Counted from the first letter of the stretch, positions 43,971-53,199 are shown. The stretch is DNA of 64,000 nucleotides from Tolypothrix bouteillei VB521301 (GCF_000760695.4 NZ_JHEG04000001.1:4608895-4672894); one strand, 5' to 3'. Translations and numbers: made by a program. Notes: generated by a model from the letters alone, not told the origin.

Positions 43971-44867
43971 CTAAGCACTCGCGAATGCAGCCAGGTTATT
44001 TCGGACAAACTCGCGAAACAGAGTTGGTTCTTCTCCAAGAATTTGCGGGATATTGTGATAAACATCAGCAAAGTCAGGAAGTTGTCCGGCTTGTAGCAGT
44101 TCCATCTGACGAACAATACACTCAAAGTATGCAGGCTCCATAGTTTGACCGATGGGTAACTTTCGCAAATCCGCAGCAGGAAGAGGTTCGTAGGCGATTG
44201 TTTTGCCAAGTTCTTCTGAAAGAATTTGTGCGGCTTCATTCATAGTCAGGGCTTCTACACTTAGAAAATACTTTTGCCCGCTATGCTTTTGAGGAGCACG
44301 CAACGCCGCCGCCGCAACACGCGCAAGGTCAAAACAATCTACCAATCCGACACGCTCCTGACCGAAAAACATACGCAGTTTTCCATCTTGCACAGAGCCA
44401 AAGAAGTTTTGCATGAACGCGTTGGGAAGAAGATGAGTCCAACCAATACCGCTAGCTTCAATATAAGTTTCCACAAGTTGATGCCAAATGTAGTGGCGAA
44501 TCAACTTTGCTTGGGGACGACCGGGTTGATGGAAAGTACCGACGTGGACAATATACTCGACCCCTGCATCTTTTGCTGCATCGGTCAGGTTTTTTCCTTG
44601 GCTCAGCATATCTACGGTATAGCCTGTAACCATAAAGAGGCGCTGTACGCCCTGTAGTGCTTCTTCGTAAGTCGATATCTGGTCAAGGTCAAGATGTACG
44701 GTGGAAATACCTCGTTGTGCAAAGGTTTCTGCTTGTTCGGGTTTGCGAACGGCAACCCGTAACTGAAGGTTATCGGAACCACCGTCTTGCTCCAACAGAT
44801 TAACGAGGTGAGAACCCGTTCTACCGGTAGCACCGAGAATCAAAGCAACAGGATTTGAAGGACTCAT
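43971..44867 (-). CDS. NmrA-like NAD(P)-binding protein
   Basis: 298 residues. N-terminal Rossmann loop LILGATGRTGSHLVNLL (GxTGxxG), then the NmrA-type pattern: VAVRKPEQAETFAQRG, ALQGVQRLFMVTGYTVDML, GVEYIVHVGTF, WTHLLPNAFMQNFFG and a C-terminal substrate lid. No SDR catalytic YxxxK is evident, as usual in the NmrA/atypical SDR group. It may be a quinone oxidoreductase-like reductase or a redox sensor. Last of three same-strand oxidoreductase genes, 20 bases after the next one. Confidence 0.82.
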   Translation of the reverse strand: MSPSNPVALILGATGRTGSHLVNLLEQDGGSDNLQLRVAVRKPEQAETFAQRGISTVHLDLDQISTYEEALQGVQRLFMVTGYTVDMLSQGKNLTDAAKDAGVEYIVHVGTFHQPGRPQAKLIRHYIWHQLVETYIEASGIGWTHLLPNAFMQNFFGSVQDGKLRMFFGQERVGLVDCFDLARVAAAALRAPQKHSGQKYFLSVEALTMNEAAQILSEELGKTIAYEPLPAADLRKLPIGQTMEPAYFECIVRQMELLQAGQLPDFADVYHNIPQILGEEPTLFREFVRNNLAAFASA

Positions 44868-44887
44868 CTAATTTTGACTGCTAAAAA

Positions 44888-45622
44888 TTACCAAGGAAGG
44901 GGTTTGCGCGAATTAAAGAAACCACCTGTAGGACCATCTTCGGGTAGTGTAGCAAGCCATACAGGAGTGTCAGCCCCTTCTTCCACTGTTCCTGGTGCAT
45001 TCGCACTACCCATATCTGTTTGTACCCAACCAGGGCAAGCAGAATTGACTTTGATGGGAGTATCCGCAAGTTCCTTGGCAAATTGTACCGTGATGGCATT
45101 TAGTGCCGTTTTAGATGATTGATAAGCCAGACCTCGGTATTGAAAGTAATGTGAATTTGGATCGAGAGTATCTGTAAGGGAACCAAGCGTACTGGAAATA
45201 TTTACTATTCGACCTGCGTGGCTCTTGCGAATTAGAGGGAGCATTGCTTGGAGTACTGCAAAAGCACCAAAGACATTGGTCTCGAATGTGTCTTTAAAAA
45301 CTTTTACATCAAGGTTGCTGGGATTTACGCCTCCATCATGTAAAACACCTGCATTGTTTACCAAAACATCTAGCTTGCCAAAACGTTCTTCAATATTTTT
45401 AGCTGCTGTAGCAACAGAAGAAATATCGGTCACATTTATTTGAATAGATTGTACGTCAAGCCCTTCGGCTTGTAACTTTTCCGCAGACTCAGCACCTTTG
45501 TTTTCATCTCTAGCACCTATAAGGACAGTCAATCCTGTTTTTGCAAGTTGACGGCTAATTTCAAAGCCTAGCCCCTTGTTAGCACCTGTTACTAAAGCAA
45601 TTTTTTTGTCTTGATTCTGCAT
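44888..45622 (-). CDS. SDR-family oxidoreductase (carbonyl reductase-like)
   Basis: 244 residues. Classical short-chain dehydrogenase: ALVTGANKGLGFEI (TGxxxGxG), NNAGV, catalytic Ser in IVNISSTLGS and YQSSK (Tyr-x-x-x-Lys), then CPGWVQTDMG. The ANKGLG start and the tail VEEGADTPVWLATLPEDGPTGGFF are shared with carbonyl reductase-type SDRs that use NADPH. The substrate is unknown. Confidence 0.88.
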   Translation of the reverse strand: MQNQDKKIALVTGANKGLGFEISRQLAKTGLTVLIGARDENKGAESAEKLQAEGLDVQSIQINVTDISSVATAAKNIEERFGKLDVLVNNAGVLHDGGVNPSNLDVKVFKDTFETNVFGAFAVLQAMLPLIRKSHAGRIVNISSTLGSLTDTLDPNSHYFQYRGLAYQSSKTALNAITVQFAKELADTPIKVNSACPGWVQTDMGSANAPGTVEEGADTPVWLATLPEDGPTGGFFNSRKPLPW

Positions 45623-45688
45623 AGTTTTGTTGTGCTTAATCTATACAATTTGGGCAAAAAATAGGATGAGTTTGCCTCACCCCAAGAC

Positions 45689-46561
45689 TTATCCACCTAT
45701 GGCACTGACGACAGAGCCTTCATACGCAGTGTTGATAGAAACCTCTTTCCAAGCCTCAAGTTCTGCTTTTACAGAGTCAAGCTTGCCATTGATAGCGCTG
45801 ACAGCATCTTCACCTAACACCAATCTCAGTGGTGGGTTATCGCTTTTTACTGCTTGAATAATTGCCAATGCTGCTTTCTTTGGATCTCCCGGTTGCTTGC
45901 CATCCACCTCTTGCAACCACTGGCGGAACCGTCCTACAATTGCTTGGTATTCTTCTAATTGAGTATCGCTCATGACTAACGAGCGACCATTAAAATCAGT
46001 ACGGAATGCTCCTGGTTCAACAATTGTGACTTTAATGCCAAGATGCTTCACTTCTTGAGCCAATGCTTCGGAAATGGCTTCCAGTGCAAATTTTGTACTG
46101 CAATAAATCCCAGCTCCAGGGAAGCCTACAAAGCCACCTACGGAGGAGAAATTGAGAATGTGTCCGGTACGTTGTTTTCGCAGGTAGGGTAGGACTGCTT
46201 TTGTTAAACTCAACCCCCCAAAAACGTTGGTTTCAAATTGTTGGCGAATGGCGTCATCGCTGGCTTCTTCAATTGCTCCTACCAAACCATAACCGGCGTT
46301 ATTGACTAAAACGTCAATGCGTCCAAAGGTAGCAATTGCACTTTTAACTGCTTCTGCGACTTCTTGAGGTTTTGTCACATCCAGTCGTACTGCTAAGGAA
46401 CGCTCTGGAAACTGCTGTGTCAAATCTTCTACTTGCTGTGGCTTGCGTGCTGTGAGTACCGCAGTATCACCACTTGCCAATACTGCTTCTGCTAGCGCTC
46501 GACCAAATCCAGTTGAACTACCAGTAATAAACCATACTTGTGTCCCAGGAGAGTTTGTCAT
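45689..46561 (-). CDS. SDR-family oxidoreductase
   Basis: 290 residues. VWFITGSSTGFGRALAEA (TGxxxGxG), LDVTK (Asp for adenine), NNAGYG, Ser in NFSSVGGFVGF, YCSTK (Tyr-x-x-x-Lys) and PGAFRTDF. It belongs to the common retinol dehydrogenase-like SDR group. It is the first gene of the three-gene cluster (66 bases before the next) and is divergent from a TetR regulator, its likely controller. Confidence 0.9.
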   Translation of the reverse strand: MTNSPGTQVWFITGSSTGFGRALAEAVLASGDTAVLTARKPQQVEDLTQQFPERSLAVRLDVTKPQEVAEAVKSAIATFGRIDVLVNNAGYGLVGAIEEASDDAIRQQFETNVFGGLSLTKAVLPYLRKQRTGHILNFSSVGGFVGFPGAGIYCSTKFALEAISEALAQEVKHLGIKVTIVEPGAFRTDFNGRSLVMSDTQLEEYQAIVGRFRQWLQEVDGKQPGDPKKAALAIIQAVKSDNPPLRLVLGEDAVSAINGKLDSVKAELEAWKEVSINTAYEGSVVSAIGG

Positions 46562-46699
46562 GACAAATCTTTGTGTTTTAGAAGCTTCAGTATTTTACGG
46601 AAACTCAAACACCTCCTTCTTGCATATTATTGCGAAATCTATCTAATTCTTGTTTTCTCTCGGTTACTAGATTTTTCAAATCTTGCATATACTTTAATT

Positions 46700-46717
46700 A
46701 GACGCACCGTAACGTCT
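46700..46717. promoter_or_regulatory. Candidate TetR operator AGACG-N8-CGTCT
   Basis: An 18-base inverted repeat in the region between the divergent SDR (46561) and TetR (46740) genes, 23 bases before the regulator start. Short arms, so only suggestive. Confidence 0.45.
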
Positions 46718-46739
46718 TATAAAAAAGCAGTCTGTACTT

Positions 46740-47363
46740 ATGTCACAAAAGGTAGAACACAACCGCACTCAAATAAAATCTTCCACGAAAACGCCTTCAA
46801 CGCGCAGGCGAAATCAGCATTCCCATCAAGCAATTCTTAAGGCTGCTTCGGAGTTGTTGGAGGAAAAGGGTTATGGTGGTGTCTGTATTGAGGCGATCGC
46901 ATCTCGTGCGGGAGTGGGAAAGCAAACTATCTATCGGTGGTGGTCATCCAAAGCATCTGTGATGATGGAAGCCTACGCCGCCCAAGCCACAAGCAACATC
47001 CCCACACCAGATACAGGTTCAGTACGAGAAGATTTATACAAAATTTTACAACAATTGTTCGAGCTATTGACAAAAACTTCTACAGGTGCAGCTGTTGCCG
47101 GACTCATTGCGGAAGCACAAATAGATCCGGAAGTGGCTGAGGTATTTCACGAGCGGTTTGTGCAAAGTCGCAGACAAGCCACGCACACTATTTTAGAGCG
47201 AGGAATTGCGCGTAGAGAATTACGCTCGGATTTCAATTTGGAAGTAGCGATCGACGCAATTTACGGTCCGGTATGGTATCGATTGTTGTTGAAGCACGCA
47301 CCGTTGGATGATGCTTTTGCCCGAGAATTGGTGGATTTGGCTATGGTGGGGATACAAGTTTAG
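46740..47363 (+). CDS. TetR/AcrR-family transcriptional regulator
   Basis: 207 residues. After a basic N-terminal tail, the HTH (about 25-70) reads HQAILKAASELLEEKGYGGVCIEAIASRAGVGKQTIYRWW. The all-helical ligand domain follows (about 80-205), including the TetR_C-type ALIAEAQIDPEVAEVFHERFV-like segment. It is divergent from three reductase genes and probably represses them until a ligand, perhaps a reactive carbonyl or quinone, is bound (inference). Confidence 0.9.
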   Translation: MSQKVEHNRTQIKSSTKTPSTRRRNQHSHQAILKAASELLEEKGYGGVCIEAIASRAGVGKQTIYRWWSSKASVMMEAYAAQATSNIPTPDTGSVREDLYKILQQLFELLTKTSTGAAVAGLIAEAQIDPEVAEVFHERFVQSRRQATHTILERGIARRELRSDFNLEVAIDAIYGPVWYRLLLKHAPLDDAFARELVDLAMVGIQV

Positions 47364-47591
47364 GGGAGATATCAAGAGGTGAAGAATCGAAAGAGTGGGA
47401 GGAGTATTTCTGTTGGAGTTCTACTTTTTCCATAAATTTTGCGATCGCTAATAATCCTGTAAACAATATCAATCTTTTCTAATGATGAAACTGCCATTTC
47501 AAGCTACAAAACTCCTATTTCTTTTTGAAAAAATTTTAATTAAAGATTTTTAGTATAGCAGTTTTAATTGCTTGTATAACCACTCAACACT

Positions 47592-49061
47592 TTAAAAAGT
47601 GTTCAAACTGTCAGCCAATCTATTAATACCCTCCACCAATTGCTGCTCTGTCAATTCTCCATAGCCAAAAATAAACTCACCTTTTGAATGCGGTTTTAGA
47701 TAATGAGGCGCAGCAGATATAATTCCTACGCCTGCTTGTTCTGAACGTTGCATAATTTCTTCATCACTAAAAGGAGTTTGCAACCGCACCATTAAATGGA
47801 TTCCTGCTTTTTCTCCTAATATCGTTGCTTTCTCTCCAAAATTCTTGTTGAACGCTTTCACTAAAACTTGACGGCGCTTGTCGTAAACGGCTCGCATTTT
47901 TCTAATGTGTCGTTCTAAATGCCCTTCCCCGATAAAATCTGCAAGTACTTGCTGTTCTAGTAAAGGTAAGTGGCGATCGCTCAACCATTTTGCACGAGCA
48001 AAAACAGAAACTAAACTTTTTGGTAACACTAAATACCCAATTCGTAGGGAAGGGAACAGCACTTTTGAAAACGTACCAATGTAGAGAACGGAATCACTTT
48101 TATCCAACCCTTGCAACGCAGGAATGGGGCGATCTCCATAACGATACTCACTATCATAATCATCTTCTATAATCAACGCCCCAGTTGCACCAGACCAAGT
48201 CAGTAATTCCAAACGTCTCGGTAGGGAAAGTATTGCTCCTGTGGGAAATTGGTGAGAAGGTGTGATATAAACGAGCCGAACTTGTTCTTTTGCATAGTTT
48301 GCCAAGTCTTCAACCACTAAACCAGACTCATCCACAGCCACAGGCAAAAGTTTTGCGCGTTGTGTTTCAAAAATGAGCCTTGCACTCAAGTAACCGGGAT
48401 CTTCCAAGGCAATAACGTTCCCAGGTTCAATAAACAAACGCATAATTAAATCTAAAGCTTGCTGTGTCCCATTTACAACTAACACTTGGTCTGGATCGCA
48501 GTTAACAGCACGGGAACGGGAGAGGTATCGAGCGATCGCATCACGCAAAGGCTTGTATCCCAAAATATCCTTTGAATAATCCAGCCATTCTATGTTGGAG
48601 TAACAGTAGCGAGAAAGCAGCTTGCGCCACAGTTCTATGGGAAATTGGTCAAAAGCCGGTCGCCCGTAGCGGAAGTTGATGAACAATTCCGGTTCGGGAA
48701 CTCTCGGTACATTCTCTGTCTGAGCCAAATTCACTCCGTATTTAGAGAGTTGAACTGGCGGACGGGTTTTTGTTCTGGTAGATTGAACGGGTGCAGAACG
48801 CAATAAATCATCGGGAAGTTGAGAGCAAACAAAAGTCCCAGAACCCACAACAGTCTCTATATATCCCTCACTGAAAAGTTGGTCGTAGGTTTGAGTGACA
48901 GTTGTGCGGGAAATGCCTAGAGATTTAGCAAGTTGACGTGTGGAAGGAATGCGCCCACCCGGTAACAATCGTCCATTGAGAATAGCTTGGCGCAGTTCCT
49001 CGTAAAGCTGTTGGTGGAGTGGTACTGGGGAATTGCTGTTTATCGTAATGGCAAAATCCAT
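47592..49061 (-). CDS. MocR/PdxR-type GntR regulator with aminotransferase domain
   Basis: 489 residues. N-terminal GntR winged helix (about 8-78): PLHQQLYEELRQAILNGRLLPGGRIPSTRQLAKSLGISRTTV. Fold-type I aminotransferase-like domain about 115-480, with the NGTQQAL loop, DDYDSEYRY, and the PLP lysine in YIGTFSKVLFPSLRIGYLV. Such regulators bind PLP and often control vitamin B6 or amino-acid genes. Divergent genes on its other side, past a toxin-antitoxin pair, encode a GNAT and a PPOX-family flavin protein, plausible targets (inference). Confidence 0.9.
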   Translation of the reverse strand: MDFAITINSNSPVPLHQQLYEELRQAILNGRLLPGGRIPSTRQLAKSLGISRTTVTQTYDQLFSEGYIETVVGSGTFVCSQLPDDLLRSAPVQSTRTKTRPPVQLSKYGVNLAQTENVPRVPEPELFINFRYGRPAFDQFPIELWRKLLSRYCYSNIEWLDYSKDILGYKPLRDAIARYLSRSRAVNCDPDQVLVVNGTQQALDLIMRLFIEPGNVIALEDPGYLSARLIFETQRAKLLPVAVDESGLVVEDLANYAKEQVRLVYITPSHQFPTGAILSLPRRLELLTWSGATGALIIEDDYDSEYRYGDRPIPALQGLDKSDSVLYIGTFSKVLFPSLRIGYLVLPKSLVSVFARAKWLSDRHLPLLEQQVLADFIGEGHLERHIRKMRAVYDKRRQVLVKAFNKNFGEKATILGEKAGIHLMVRLQTPFSDEEIMQRSEQAGVGIISAAPHYLKPHSKGEFIFGYGELTEQQLVEGINRLADSLNTF

Positions 49062-49126
49062 AGCGCCAAGGTTTGAGCGATCGCAATGTTAATTATTACA
49101 GTGTGGATGTTAGGATTATCTCAAAA

Positions 49127-49648
49127 TTATTCTTGTTTATCTGGCGTTACTTCAGTCTCTGGGTTTAACAGTTCGATAGGACGGAAATCGACTTCCCCGA
49201 CTGCCTCAAAATTTGCTAGCAGTTCATCCAAATTGTCTGGGAATGTTCCTTGCGCTACCATCTTAGTAAAAACTTCGTAACAGTCATTCTTGGCACCTTC
49301 TTTACGGGGAAACCCCAACCATAGAATCACAATAGCTTTTAATTGTGGAGTATCAAACGCCCGAAAAAACAAGCGGTATCTTTCGGGTAAACCCATCTTT
49401 TTCACTCGTCCATATTGTTTTAATGCCTTGGTTAAAACAAAATGAGATGCCTTGGGATCTGATGGAATTTTAGTTTCAATTGCAGTAGTAATTGCCGCAA
49501 ATAGCTTTACGCTTGCATGGAGTTTAAACTCTTTCTTTGGAAGTTTTTCTCGCAGATTAGAAACACGGTCAAACAACTCTTGATATTGAGTACCAAATAG
49601 TTGTGGGTGAAAATAAATCTCCCAACCATGACTGACAAACTTAGGCAT
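49127..49648 (-). CDS. Type II toxin, YhaV family (predicted RNase)
   Basis: 173 residues. The pattern GWEIYFHPQLFGTQYQELFDRV, RYRLFFRAFDTPQLKAIVILWLGFPR and YEVFTKMVAQGTFPDNLDELL is that of YhaV toxins, RelE-superfamily ribonucleases paired with PrlF antitoxins. An extra C-terminal tail (about 145-173, acidic) is beyond the usual end. It overlaps the upstream antitoxin by 8 bases, the usual coupling. Confidence 0.82.
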   Translation of the reverse strand: MPKFVSHGWEIYFHPQLFGTQYQELFDRVSNLREKLPKKEFKLHASVKLFAAITTAIETKIPSDPKASHFVLTKALKQYGRVKKMGLPERYRLFFRAFDTPQLKAIVILWLGFPRKEGAKNDCYEVFTKMVAQGTFPDNLDELLANFEAVGEVDFRPIELLNPETEVTPDKQE

Positions 49649-49970
49649 CTTCTAGTAAATCATCCTCTAATTCCACACCCTCAATCAATTTATGAGCAGC
49701 CTCAGACATTTCTGTAGTATAGGGCTGTAAAGTATTATTTTTCAGCGCTTCTGTTAGTGCAAAATCAAGAAACAGCTTCATCAATAGCGAGTCTTCTGCA
49801 TCATCCTCAGATTGTGGGACAATCCGCACAATTGCAGTATCTGGCGACAATACCTCTATCCAACCATTTGCATTAGCGAACTGGGGATGTTCGCGGTAAA
49901 ACTCGGCAGGTAGACGAAATCCCGCACTATTACCAATTTTTGTACTGCGAATACTGTAAGAGTTACTCAT
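49641..49970 (-). CDS. Antitoxin (PrlF/AbrB-like) of the YhaV pair
   Basis: 109 residues. The N-terminal swapped-hairpin-like segment SIRSTKIGNSAGFRLPAEFY resembles AbrB/SpoVT DNA-binding domains. The C-terminal half is helical and acidic (LMKLFLDFALTEALKNN, ending EDDLLEDA), suited to binding the basic toxin. Gene order antitoxin then toxin with an 8-base overlap supports the pairing and autoregulation. Confidence 0.8.
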   Translation of the reverse strand: MSNSYSIRSTKIGNSAGFRLPAEFYREHPQFANANGWIEVLSPDTAIVRIVPQSEDDAEDSLLMKLFLDFALTEALKNNTLQPYTTEMSEAAHKLIEGVELEDDLLEDA

Positions 49971-50288
49971 TGTGGGAGTGTATGTACAGGATGTACTTAC
50001 ATATTAACAGTTTATGCACCACCAATTTTCTTAATAAACAAGGTTGTTTCAGTTCAAAAATTATAGGACTTACGCAAAGCCCCCCTTTTTAAGGGGGGTT
50101 GGGGGGATCGGCAACGCGTGAAATACCCAAAATATTGTTGAAGTTGCGTAAGTCCTAGCTGAGTTTGCTTTAGTTGTGACGACCTACTTAAGTGGACTTA
50201 TCCAAAACGACAAAAGTGGCTCTTGTTAAAGACCACTTGGAAAAAGTATGAAAGATAAAGTAAAAGATTTCATCCTTCATACTTCTTT
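49971..50288. other. Intergenic region carrying the MITE
   Basis: 318 bases between the antitoxin (minus) and GNAT (plus) genes. Besides the element at 50064-50157 only an AT-rich promoter-like stretch (AAAGATAAAGTAAAAGATTT) near 50250 is seen. Confidence 0.4.
50064..50157. mobile_element. MITE-like element with 14-bp terminal inverted repeats
   Basis: TAGGACTTACGCAA at 50064-50077 and its exact complement at 50144-50157 bound a 94-base element. Inside, CCCCCCTT...AAGGGGGG forms a second hairpin, and ACGCGTGAAATACCC follows. No coding capacity. The flanks show no clear target duplication. TAGGACTTACGCAA termini are a well-known non-autonomous element type in Nostocales. Confidence 0.75.
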
Positions 50289-50774
50289 ATGCCGATCGCA
50301 CAACAAATCATTATCAAAGAAGCGACTGCATCAGAAGACTCCCTCATCGCCGAGCATTTCTATAAAATGTGGCTGGATCTGGGAGTTCCAGATGATGCGT
50401 TCGCTCCCGATTGGTTGGATATTTCCCTTAAGTTTATAGAACAGGCTCGGCAAGAGTTATCCTATAAAGCTTTTGTGGCAGAGGTTGAAGGTAACGTTGT
50501 TGGTTCTGCCAGTTGTCAAATCCACAACGGTCTCTACCCTAACATTATCAAGCAACAACACCGCAAATATGGATATATTTGGGGAGTTTATGTTGAACCT
50601 TCATACCGCAGACAAGGAATTGCCAAGCAACTGACAAGTCAAACAGTAACCTATTTAAAAGAGATTGGTTGTACGCGAGTCGTTCTCAACGCTTCTCCAT
50701 TAGGAAAACCAGTTTATGAAAGTCTTGGTTTTTCCAACAGCAATGCCATGCAATTAGATTTGTCAATTCTTTAA
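50289..50774 (+). CDS. GNAT family N-acetyltransferase
   Basis: 161 residues. Clear GNAT core: FVAEVEGNVVGSASCQI (beta 2-3), YIWGVYVEPSYRRQGIAKQL (acetyl-CoA loop R-R-x-G-I-A) and VVLNASPLGKPVYESLGF (motif B). Substrate unknown. It precedes a PPOX-family gene on the same strand by 62 bases; the pair probably forms an operon facing the MocR regulator. Confidence 0.87.
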   Translation: MPIAQQIIIKEATASEDSLIAEHFYKMWLDLGVPDDAFAPDWLDISLKFIEQARQELSYKAFVAEVEGNVVGSASCQIHNGLYPNIIKQQHRKYGYIWGVYVEPSYRRQGIAKQLTSQTVTYLKEIGCTRVVLNASPLGKPVYESLGFSNSNAMQLDLSIL

Positions 50775-50836
50775 GAAGGTGGCTACTGTCCCCTCTAACG
50801 CTCACAGATGTTTTTTTACAATTGGAACGCACATTT

Positions 50837-51514
50837 ATGACTACATTCAACAATCGTAGCGAGATAGAACAGTTGACTGTTACAAAACGCAATCAGATTA
50901 AGCGGATACCTCAACGCGGTCATTACGAATCTCAAGTCATCTACGAAATTTTAGATGAAGGGTTAGTTTGCCATGTAGGGTTTGTTGTGGATAACCAACC
51001 GTATGTTATTCCAACTGCATACGGTCGTGTGGGAGACGAACTTTATATCCACGGTTCTCCTGCAAGTCGCATGCTTCGTTCTTTACTTCACGGAATTGAA
51101 GTATGTGTCACAGTGACTTTACTAGATGGGTTAGTTCTCGCACGTTCTGCATTTCACCACTCCATGAATTACCGTTCTGTCGTCATATTTGGTACGGCAA
51201 CTTTAGTACAAGATACACAACAGAAGTTAGAAGCATTGAAAGCTTTTACCGAGCATATTGTACCGGAACGGTGGGCAGAAGTACGGCAACCCAATCGTCA
51301 GGAATTAGAGGGAACTTTAGTGCTTTCCTTACCTATAACAGAAGCTTCTGCTAAGGTGCGGACAGGACCACCAAAAGATGATGAAGCTGATTATGCTTTA
51401 CCCGTTTGGGCTGGTGTTTTGCCTTTAAAACTAGTTACAGAAGATGCAGTTCCAGATTCACGTTTGGATGCTGAAGTTTCTTTACCAAGTCATGTGCAAA
51501 ACTACAGAAGATAG
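50837..51514 (+). CDS. Pyridoxamine 5'-phosphate oxidase-family flavin-binding protein
   Basis: 225 residues from the ATG at 50837; a TTG at 50822 is in frame. Split-barrel FMN-binding fold: RNQIKRIPQRGHYESQVIYEILDEGLVCHVGFV (start typical of the Pyridox_ox_2/NimA-like group), YVIPTAYGRVGDELYIHGSPASRML, and HHSMNYRSVVIFGTATLV. It likely binds FMN; whether it acts on B6 vitamers or on another small molecule is unknown. Proximity to a PLP-binding MocR regulator hints at a B6 link (inference). Confidence 0.85.
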   Translation: MTTFNNRSEIEQLTVTKRNQIKRIPQRGHYESQVIYEILDEGLVCHVGFVVDNQPYVIPTAYGRVGDELYIHGSPASRMLRSLLHGIEVCVTVTLLDGLVLARSAFHHSMNYRSVVIFGTATLVQDTQQKLEALKAFTEHIVPERWAEVRQPNRQELEGTLVLSLPITEASAKVRTGPPKDDEADYALPVWAGVLPLKLVTEDAVPDSRLDAEVSLPSHVQNYRR

Positions 51515-51706
51515 CTACAGATGTAAATACATTGTTTTTAAAATTGGTTACGTAACACCGTAACACCTAAGTAGAAGCTTCAATAATTAACAGAAATTGC
51601 GTATCAGTTACATGATACGCAATTGGCATATCTCAGTAAATAAAATTCCGGAGTTAGTAACTTTACGAAAGTAGGTATATATAATCACTTACAAAAAGTG
51701 CTACTT

Positions 51707-53161
51707 ATGAATCACCCTGCCACAACATCTTGGAACGAAGTTCGGGCTGCATTTCAAAAGATCTGGGGTTATGAGGACTTCCGCCCACCGCAGGGAGAAA
51801 TTATTCAAAGTTTGTTGGCGAAAAAAGACGCACTAATTATTATGCCAACAGGTGGAGGGAAATCTATTTGTTTTCAGTTACCTGCATTATTACAAACTGG
51901 GCTGACACTGGTGATTTCGCCTTTAGTGGCGCTGATGGAAAATCAAGTACGGGAATTACAAGAACGTAACTTAGCAGCTGCTCTTTTACACGGTGAATTG
52001 CCTTCGTTTCAACGACGCCAGACTTTGCAAGCTCTAGAAAAACAACAACTGCGACTGCTGTACCTGTCGCCGGAAACTTTACTCAGTTCACCTGTATGGG
52101 AAAGATTGTGCAAACCTCAACTGATCGTTAATGCCCTCATTTTAGATGAAGCACATTGTTTGGTGCAGTGGGGAGATACTTTTAGACCTGCTTATCGAAG
52201 ATTGGAAGCCGTCAGACCCGCACTCCTGAAATATAAACCAGTGGGAACAACGATCGCGATCGCTGCTTTCACTGCTACGGCTGACCCCACAGCCCAAGCA
52301 ACGATTCAACAAGTCTTACAATTAAACGAACCAACAGTTTTTTGCGTCAATCCTTACCGTCCCAATATTCATCCCTCGGTTCGCATAGCTTGGACCCCAA
52401 GAGGGAGAAAGCAACAGATTTTGAAGTTTCTGAAGGATAAAACAAAACAAACTGGCTTGATCTACGTTCGGACAAGGAGAGACAGTGAAGAGTTAGCCGC
52501 ATGGCTGCAACAAATGGGTTACTCTACCACTAGCTATCATGCAGGGCTTGGTGCAGAAGAACGTCGCGCTGTAGAAGCAAAATGGCTGAGTGGAAAAATA
52601 TCGTTTGTTGTTTGTACCTCGGCTTTTGGTATGGGAATCAACAAATCTGATGTGCGTTGGGTGATTCACTTTCACTCACCCTTACTGCTATCAGAGTACG
52701 TACAGGAAATTGGACGTGCTGGAAGAGATGGGAAACCAGCCCAAGCGCTAACTTTGATAAGTGAACCTACGGGATGGTTGGACCCGGAAGACAAACAAAG
52801 GCAAAAGTTTTTTGAAAAGAATTTGCGATCGCTCCAAAACTCCGCACAGCAACTCGTGAAAAAATTGCCTTCTACTGGTGAAGTAGCGACAGTAGCACGA
52901 CAATTTCCCGAAGGAGCGATCGCTTTATCTTTACTGCACGCTAGCGGTCAACTCAAGTGGCTCGATCCATTCCATTACAAAATTCTTGCCAGTACAAAAA
53001 CTCCACCCGTTACACAAGTAGGTGCTACCAAGCAGATGAACAAGTATCTTCTCACAAGGCAATGCCGTTGGGGATTCTTACTGAACGCTTTTGGTTTTCA
53101 CCAAGAAGCCAACTGGCGTTGCGGACATTGCGATAATTGCTTAAAAAATTATGAATTATGA
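51707..53161 (+). CDS. recQ: RecQ-family ATP-dependent DNA helicase
   Basis: 484 residues from the ATG at 51707. SF2 helicase motifs: GYEDFRPPQGEII (motif 0), Walker A MPTGGGKS, TLVISPLVALMENQV, Walker B DEAHCLVQWG, FTATAD, IYVRTRRDSEELA, VVCTSAFGMGI and EIGRAGRDG. A short C-terminal zinc part keeps CRWGFLLNAFG...CGHCDNC, but there is no HRDC domain, so it is a short RecQ. It unwinds DNA 3' to 5' in recombination and repair. The last residues (Asn-Tyr-Glu-Leu-stop) come from an ATTATGAATT repeat. Confidence 0.9.
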   Translation: MNHPATTSWNEVRAAFQKIWGYEDFRPPQGEIIQSLLAKKDALIIMPTGGGKSICFQLPALLQTGLTLVISPLVALMENQVRELQERNLAAALLHGELPSFQRRQTLQALEKQQLRLLYLSPETLLSSPVWERLCKPQLIVNALILDEAHCLVQWGDTFRPAYRRLEAVRPALLKYKPVGTTIAIAAFTATADPTAQATIQQVLQLNEPTVFCVNPYRPNIHPSVRIAWTPRGRKQQILKFLKDKTKQTGLIYVRTRRDSEELAAWLQQMGYSTTSYHAGLGAEERRAVEAKWLSGKISFVVCTSAFGMGINKSDVRWVIHFHSPLLLSEYVQEIGRAGRDGKPAQALTLISEPTGWLDPEDKQRQKFFEKNLRSLQNSAQQLVKKLPSTGEVATVARQFPEGAIALSLLHASGQLKWLDPFHYKILASTKTPPVTQVGATKQMNKYLLTRQCRWGFLLNAFGFHQEANWRCGHCDNCLKNYEL

Positions 53162-53199
53162 ATTATGAATTATAAATTCTCAATTCATAATTCATAATT
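53148..53199. repeat. ATTATGAATT / AATTCATA repeats between recQ and pheS
   Basis: Three ATTATGAATT-like units then two AATTCATA units, inverted. The recQ stop codon lies inside the first units and the pheS stop follows directly. It fills the whole 38-base gap between the convergent genes. Confidence 0.8.
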
